Part shown: positions 59,805 to 64,000 of the stretch, piece after piece
Layout of the letters: each line of letters begins with the position of its first letter
Numbering within the stretch: the first letter of the stretch is position 1
Assembly (NCBI RefSeq): GCF_900112315.1
Contig: NZ_FOLL01000009.1
Span: forward strand, 105,511-169,510
Direction of reading: 5' to 3'
DNA length: 64,000 nucleotides
Source: Parapedobacter composti
Lineage (GTDB): Bacteria > Bacteroidota > Bacteroidia > Sphingobacteriales > Sphingobacteriaceae
Translations under genes and position numbers: made by a program
The notes under the pieces: model-generated
The model's input: the letters and a program-made list of their open reading frames with translations, nothing else
Told to the model about the DNA's origin: nothing
The model's database searches: none

Positions 59805-61736
59805 ATGAATTTACCCCATGTAGTTTTTGCCCGGAATTTCCCCCGGTGGTCGGTACTGCTCGCCGATGGTTGCCTGCTGCTGTTCGGATTATCCGCTGCT
59901 TATTGGCTGGTGCGCGGGCCTTTCCCGCTTTATGATGGATCCATTCCCCTCATACACCTTGCCGCTGTCTTCCTGCCCTGCGCGGTAGCCGCGCTGTTGG
60001 CCTTCCGCATGCATCGCGGGCTGGTCCGCTACACCAACACAGCCGATGTTAGCCGCGCCGTCGGCGCCACGTTACTCACCCACCTGCTGCTTGGCCTGAG
60101 CTGGACCGCCATATGGCCAGCCGCGTTTTTCACCGCCTCTCGCGGCCCGCTGGCCTTGTTGGGCGCCAGCTGGGCTGTGGGTACACTCCTGCTGGTGATC
60201 ATGCGGCTGTTCATCAAAGAAATCCATTTTATGCTCGTCCAGTACCGCACTGAGCAGCAGTTGGTCGCTGCCATTTACGGTACGGACCACGGGGCAGTGA
60301 TGATCCGCCAGGCCCTGGAAAACATGCCCGGCATGAGCGTCCGCATCTGCGCGTTCATTGATCACAACCGCAGCCGGCTGCGCAGCACCATTGAGCAGCG
60401 CCCGGTGTACCACCTCAAAGACCTGCCGCTGCTCCAACACGCAAAAGGACTTACCCACCTGGTGCTGGCCAAGGAACATCTCGATCAGCGCGACCGCAAG
60501 GTACTGATGGAGCGGTGCCTGCGCCTGGGCATCCAGATACTTACCGTTCCGCCGGTGAGCGAATGGCTTTCGGGCAGCATCAGTTCGCGGCACCTCAAGC
60601 AACTGCAAATCGAAGACCTGCTGCAACGCCCGCCCATCCAGCTGAACAACGCCCAAATCGGCGAAGACCTGCGGGGCAAGCGGGTCCTCATTACCGGCGC
60701 GGCCGGTTCCATCGGTTCTGAAATTGCCCGGCAGGTACTGCGTTATGAGCCGCATCGGGTCGTGCTCTGCGATCAGGCCGAGAGCGCCCTGCACGAACTG
60801 CAACTGGAACTGGGCAGTCATTTTCCCGCCGATCGCTTCGTTTGCTGCATTGCGGACGTCACGCAAGCCTCCTGTATGGAACAGCTCTTTACCCGCCACC
60901 AACCGGAAATCGTATACCACGCCGCGGCCTACAAACACGTACCGTTGATGGAGCACCATCCAGCGGCCGCCATCCGCACCAACGTAGGTGGCACCAAGAT
61001 TGTTGCCGACCTTGCGGTGCAGTGCGGTGTCCGGCGATTTGTGATGATTTCCACAGACAAGGCCGTGAACCCCACCAACGTGATGGGCGCCACCAAGCGC
61101 CTGGCGGAACTTTACGTGCAAGCGCTGGATACGGAGCAGGCCGCGGGGGCTGGCACCCGCTTTATCACCACCCGTTTTGGCAACGTACTGGGTTCCAATG
61201 GGTCGGTGGTCCCCCGCTTCCGCAAGCAGCTGGAGCAGGGTGGTCCCATTACGGTGACCCACCCGGAGATTACCCGATATTTCATGACCATCCCCGAGGC
61301 CGTTCAGTTGGTGCTGGAAGCCGGTACCATGAGCCATGGCGGGCAAATCCTCGTGTTTGACATGGGCAAGCCCGTCCGCATTGCCGATTTGGCCCGGAAG
61401 ATGATTCAATTAGCCGGCTTGGAAGAGGGTAAAGACATCCAGATCGTCTACACCGGGCTACGGCCCGGCGAGAAACTGTACGAAGAACTGCTGAACAATG
61501 CCGAGCGAGTGCTGCCCACCCATCATCCCAAGATCAGCATCGCCCAGGTACGCCGGGCGCCCTATCCCGCGGTCAATCAACACATCAGCCAGTTACTGGG
61601 CCAACTGCACAAGGCAGACGATGCCGAGCTGGTGCGGCAAATGAAAATCCTGGTACCGGAGTTCATCAGCAACAATTCCGTGTTTGAGGCACTGGACACG
61701 TCATCGCACATCAACCCTGCCTTACCATCACCCTAA
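59805..61736 (+). CDS. CapD/FlaA1-like membrane nucleoside-diphosphate-sugar epimerase/dehydratase
   Basis: This 643-residue protein starts with four membrane helices (about residues 15-140, including LLADGCLLLFGLSAAYWLV). A CoA-binding-like Rossmann segment (VAAIYGTDHGAVMI) and the catalytic short-chain dehydrogenase domain follow: VLITGAAGSIGSEIARQV, ADVTQ, AAAYKHVPLMEHHPAAAI, ISTDKAVNPTNVMGATKR and TRFGNVLGSNGSVVPRF. The usual TxxxYxxxK site is replaced by the SxDKA.../MGATKR arrangement of the 4,6-dehydratase subgroup. It makes a keto-deoxy UDP-sugar for capsule or glycan synthesis. Confidence 0.93.
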   Translation: MNLPHVVFARNFPRWSVLLADGCLLLFGLSAAYWLVRGPFPLYDGSIPLIHLAAVFLPCAVAALLAFRMHRGLVRYTNTADVSRAVGATLLTHLLLGLSWTAIWPAAFFTASRGPLALLGASWAVGTLLLVIMRLFIKEIHFMLVQYRTEQQLVAAIYGTDHGAVMIRQALENMPGMSVRICAFIDHNRSRLRSTIEQRPVYHLKDLPLLQHAKGLTHLVLAKEHLDQRDRKVLMERCLRLGIQILTVPPVSEWLSGSISSRHLKQLQIEDLLQRPPIQLNNAQIGEDLRGKRVLITGAAGSIGSEIARQVLRYEPHRVVLCDQAESALHELQLELGSHFPADRFVCCIADVTQASCMEQLFTRHQPEIVYHAAAYKHVPLMEHHPAAAIRTNVGGTKIVADLAVQCGVRRFVMISTDKAVNPTNVMGATKRLAELYVQALDTEQAAGAGTRFITTRFGNVLGSNGSVVPRFRKQLEQGGPITVTHPEITRYFMTIPEAVQLVLEAGTMSHGGQILVFDMGKPVRIADLARKMIQLAGLEEGKDIQIVYTGLRPGEKLYEELLNNAERVLPTHHPKISIAQVRRAPYPAVNQHISQLLGQLHKADDAELVRQMKILVPEFISNNSVFEALDTSSHINPALPSP

Positions 61737-61743
61737 TATCCTA

Positions 61744-62442
61744 ATGACTATGTTTAAAATCCGTAAGAAATATCCCTTCACGTTCAAAGACAAATTAACC
61801 ACCGATTTCGGCTTATCCATGGCAGCCCTCCGCGAACCTGCGCAGCTTGCGGGGGTGCTGCAAGTCCTCCCGTTGCTGGGCGTGCAGCAGGCGGTGGTGG
61901 CTGCCCCTCCCGATATCGACACCGCGGAATTGCCCGCGCTACCCACGGTCGCCGGGTTAAGTACCACGCTGCTCCCTACCTATTGGCTGGATGAATCGCT
62001 GGAAGCCTATGTACGGCAGCATCCGCTGGACCACTACGATAAATTTGTCCTTTTTACCCTGCGCGATTGGGCGGCAGTCGGACGTCTCAAAGGCGCCTTA
62101 TTCGAAGTCCGCTCGCGCGGCTACACCCCCGTTATCCTCCACCATGAGCCGAAGGCTTTCGCCAAAGTCAAGCCCCCCGCGGTAGGCTACCTCGTTGATT
62201 TGGGCTGCCTGTTCCAACTGAATGTCAGCACGCTGGCAGGTAAACACGGCAAGGCCGCCAAAGCCCATGCCGAAGCGCTGCTTGCCGCCGGCCACTTCCA
62301 TTTGATCACCACCGGCATCCGCAGCCCGCAAGACACCACCGAGCTTACCACCGTAAGCGTGGGCACCAACCTCCTTCCCGTGCTGGATCAAGTCATCGCT
62401 AAGCACGCCGGCCGGACTGCTCAGGCGAAATCATCCATCTGA
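61744..62442 (+). CDS. Degenerate CpsB/YwqE-like protein, probably inactive
   Basis: I start at 61744 (MTMFKIRKKYPFTFKDKL), 7 bp after the CapD-like stop. The 232-residue protein aligns by eye with the CpsB-type phosphatase at 55557: GYTPVILHHEPKAFAKV matches the HPER region, and YLVDLGCLFQLNVSTLAGKHGKAAKAHAEALLAAGHFHLITTGI matches FQLNALSLTGYYG...DYLATDI. The N-terminal HxH is absent (TTDFGLSMA), HPER has become HHEPK and the final DIHH has become GIRS. It probably cannot bind its metals and may act as a regulator or be decaying, though the frame is intact. Confidence 0.75.
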   Translation: MTMFKIRKKYPFTFKDKLTTDFGLSMAALREPAQLAGVLQVLPLLGVQQAVVAAPPDIDTAELPALPTVAGLSTTLLPTYWLDESLEAYVRQHPLDHYDKFVLFTLRDWAAVGRLKGALFEVRSRGYTPVILHHEPKAFAKVKPPAVGYLVDLGCLFQLNVSTLAGKHGKAAKAHAEALLAAGHFHLITTGIRSPQDTTELTTVSVGTNLLPVLDQVIAKHAGRTAQAKSSI

Positions 62443-62445
62443 ACA

Positions 62446-62478
62446 TTTTTTGCATGTTGAAAAAAAAGAGTACTTTTG
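62446..62478 (+). promoter_or_regulatory. Promoter of the UDP-sugar dehydrogenase gene
   Basis: TTTTTTG (62446-62452), 18 nt, then TACTTTTG (62471-62478), 12 bp before the ATG at 62491. The match to the Bacteroidota consensus is good and indicates a very short leader. Confidence 0.7.
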
Positions 62479-62490
62479 TTGCTCATTCCA

Positions 62491-63795
62491 ATGGACAGTA
62501 AACACACACCCATAGCATCCGCCCGCATCGCCGTTATCGGCCTGGGTTACGTAGGACTCCCATTGGCCGTAGCCTTTGCCCGGTTGCATCCGGTGCTGGG
62601 CTTCGATACCGATGCCACTCGCATCCGGGAATTGCGACTCGGCATAGACCCTACGCGTGAGGTGGAGCCGGAGACCCTTCTGGGTGTCACGGCACCTACC
62701 GCGTCTGCCACTGGCCTTACCCTTTCGGATCACCCGGCCGACCTGCGGGATTGCACCGTTTATATCATCACCGTGCCCACCCCCATCGATGCCTTCAAGG
62801 CGCCCGATCTGCGCCCGTTAACGCAGGCATCCGTGCTTGTGGGCAGTATGCTCAAGCCCGGCGACCTGGTCATCTACGAATCCACGGTATACCCCGGCTG
62901 CACGGAAGAAGTGTGTGTGCCGCTGCTGGAAGAAGCCTCCGGCCTGCAATTTAACCGCGACTTTGCCGTCGGTTACTCTCCCGAGCGCGTCAGCCCGGGC
63001 GACAAAATGCGCCGCCTGCCAGACATCGTGAAGGTTACCTCCGGCTCCACCCCGGTAGCTGCCGAGCACGTGGACGCCCTTTACCGCCAAATCATTACCG
63101 CGGGTACGCACCGGGCGCCCAGCATCCAGGTGGCCGAGGCCGCCAAGGCCGTTGAAAACGCCCAACGCGACGTGAACATATCCTTTGTGAACGAGCTGGC
63201 GCTCATCTTTGACCGCTTGGGTATCGACACGCAGGATGTGCTGGAAGCCGCCGGCACCAAATGGAACTTCCTTCCGTTCAAGCCCGGGCTGGTGGGCGGG
63301 CACTGCATCGGTGTAGACCCCTATTACCTCGCGCACAAGGCCGAGCAAGCCGGTTATCTGCCGGCGGTTATCCTTTCCGGGAGGCGGGTCAATGAACAAA
63401 TGGGAGCCTTTGTGGCCGGCAAGGTGGTGAAGCTGCTGCTGCAGCGGGATATTGCCCTCAAAGGCGCACGGGCGCTGATACTGGGCATTACCTTTAAAGA
63501 AAACTGCCCGGACGTGCGCAACAGCCGCGTGGTGGATATTTATCAGGAATTGGAGCAGTTCGGGTTGGATGTGCACGTATACGACCCCTGGGCCGATGCA
63601 CGGGCCGTTAAAGCCGCTTATGGCATTGCCCTCCGGTGCACATTGGATGACGCCGCTCCTTATCACGCCATTGTGGTGGCCGTGGGCCACCGGGATTTCC
63701 TGGCGTTGGATTATCCGCGCATCAAAGCACCAAACGGTATTTTGTTTGATATTAAAGGCGTTTTAAACCGCGAGTATACTGATGCCCGCTTATAG
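62491..63795 (+). CDS. UDP-N-acetyl-hexosamine dehydrogenase (WbpA/TviB type)
   Basis: I start at 62491 ([29 protein letters not shown]), supported by the promoter just upstream. The 434-residue protein has the Rossmann motif [23 protein letters not shown], the [13 protein letters not shown] stretch and [11 protein letters not shown]. The catalytic Cys lies in [17 protein letters not shown], and [16 protein letters not shown] comes in the C-terminal domain. It oxidises UDP-GlcNAc or UDP-GalNAc-type sugars to uronic acids for the capsule. It differs from the UDP-glucose dehydrogenase that follows. Confidence 0.94.
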   Translation: MDSKHTPIASARIAVIGLGYVGLPLAVAFARLHPVLGFDTDATRIRELRLGIDPTREVEPETLLGVTAPTASATGLTLSDHPADLRDCTVYIITVPTPIDAFKAPDLRPLTQASVLVGSMLKPGDLVIYESTVYPGCTEEVCVPLLEEASGLQFNRDFAVGYSPERVSPGDKMRRLPDIVKVTSGSTPVAAEHVDALYRQIITAGTHRAPSIQVAEAAKAVENAQRDVNISFVNELALIFDRLGIDTQDVLEAAGTKWNFLPFKPGLVGGHCIGVDPYYLAHKAEQAGYLPAVILSGRRVNEQMGAFVAGKVVKLLLQRDIALKGARALILGITFKENCPDVRNSRVVDIYQELEQFGLDVHVYDPWADARAVKAAYGIALRCTLDDAAPYHAIVVAVGHRDFLALDYPRIKAPNGILFDIKGVLNREYTDARL

Positions 63796-63800
63796 TTCAT

Positions 63801-64000
63801 ATGAAAACAACTAATATTCAAAGCATTTGCTGTATCGGGGCGGGTTATGTCGGCGGACCGACCATGTCGGTCATCGCCCAGCAATGCCCCCACATTACCG
63901 TCACAGTCGTGGACGTCAACGAAAAGCGCATCGCCGCATGGAATGACCCCGACCTCTCCAGGCTGCCCGTATACGAGCCCGGGCTGGACGAGGTGGTGGC
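63801..64000 (+). CDS. ugd: UDP-glucose 6-dehydrogenase (partial, C-terminus off the window)
   Basis: The frame opens at 63801, 5 bp after the previous stop, and continues to the edge (66 codons). It encodes [23 protein letters not shown], the NAD-binding start of the Bacteroidota/eukaryote-like UDP-glucose dehydrogenase, then [13 protein letters not shown] and [12 protein letters not shown], all highly conserved in this enzyme. It would make UDP-glucuronate for polysaccharide synthesis. The catalytic Cys region lies beyond the window. Confidence 0.92.
   Translation, partial: MKTTNIQSICCIGAGYVGGPTMSVIAQQCPHITVTVVDVNEKRIAAWNDPDLSRLPVYEPGLDEVV

Overview
The window looks like chromosome from a member of the Bacteroidota, most likely a moderately GC-rich Sphingobacteriaceae-type organism. 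The signs are a SusC/SusD pair under an ECF sigma/FecR switch, promoters of the TTTG-N18..22-TAnnTTTG type, no clear Shine-Dalgarno sequences, a Bacteroidota-length SecA, Porin_10, DUF6702 and M1 peptidase families, and menaquinone made by the futalosine route (MqnD). The genus is an inference.

Layout. 1-11.2 kb (minus strand) is housekeeping: the 5' part of a GH15 glucoamylase-like gene, a metallophosphoesterase with a nucleotidyltransferase-fold partner, a GNAT, a thiamine-pyrophosphokinase-like protein, an M20 amidohydrolase, a SPOR protein, SecA, MqnD, SurE and CsbD. 11.3-20.5 kb (minus) holds an OmpA porin, a Pit/DUF47 phosphate transporter pair, a histidine kinase, Psd, a MORN/TonB-C-like protein and PolA. 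20.6-29.4 kb (plus) holds RsgA, PNP, a porin, a small methyltransferase, then a decaying stretch (TlpA remnant, tRNA-Val, a response-regulator/kinase deletion chimera), an LMW phosphatase, a tandem repeat array, a PPIase and exonuclease III. 29.4-34.0 kb holds an AsmA-like protein and a VWA/AAA+ pair. 34.0-43.3 kb (minus) is a co-directional nutrient-uptake locus: N-formylglutamate-amidohydrolase-like lipoprotein, ECF sigma, FecR, SusC, SusD, M14 carboxypeptidase. Its enzymes suggest peptides or amides rather than glycans as substrate. 43.3-48.6 kb holds DUF6702/HupE/M1 peptidase/Ldh2 genes, interrupted by a four-helix-bundle (S23-type) gene flanked by repeats. 48.9-50.1 kb is an AT-richer island with an unknown protein translationally coupled to a PIN nuclease. 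50.1-54.6 kb holds an AsmA paralogue, an Rrf2 regulator, a lactone oxidase, a sensory-rhodopsin-transducer homologue and DUF2721. 55-64 kb (plus) is the start of a capsule/exopolysaccharide cluster: winged-helix regulator, CpsB/YwqE phosphatase, Wza-like exporter, Wzc-like kinase, CapD-like epimerase, a degenerate phosphatase and two UDP-sugar dehydrogenases.

The least ordinary content is in the repeats. Seven arrays of degenerate heptamers (GGTGRTC-like on one strand) sit at gene ends. Two supply the TGA stop codon of the gene before them, one is read through inside mqnD, one forms the N-terminus of an AAA+ protein, and an inverted pair flanks the S23-type gene. A second family of 67/69-bp units occurs as two four-copy arrays, each closed by an inverted copy, plus one isolated element with different but still complementary arms. 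All statements come from reading the sequence; no database search was possible.
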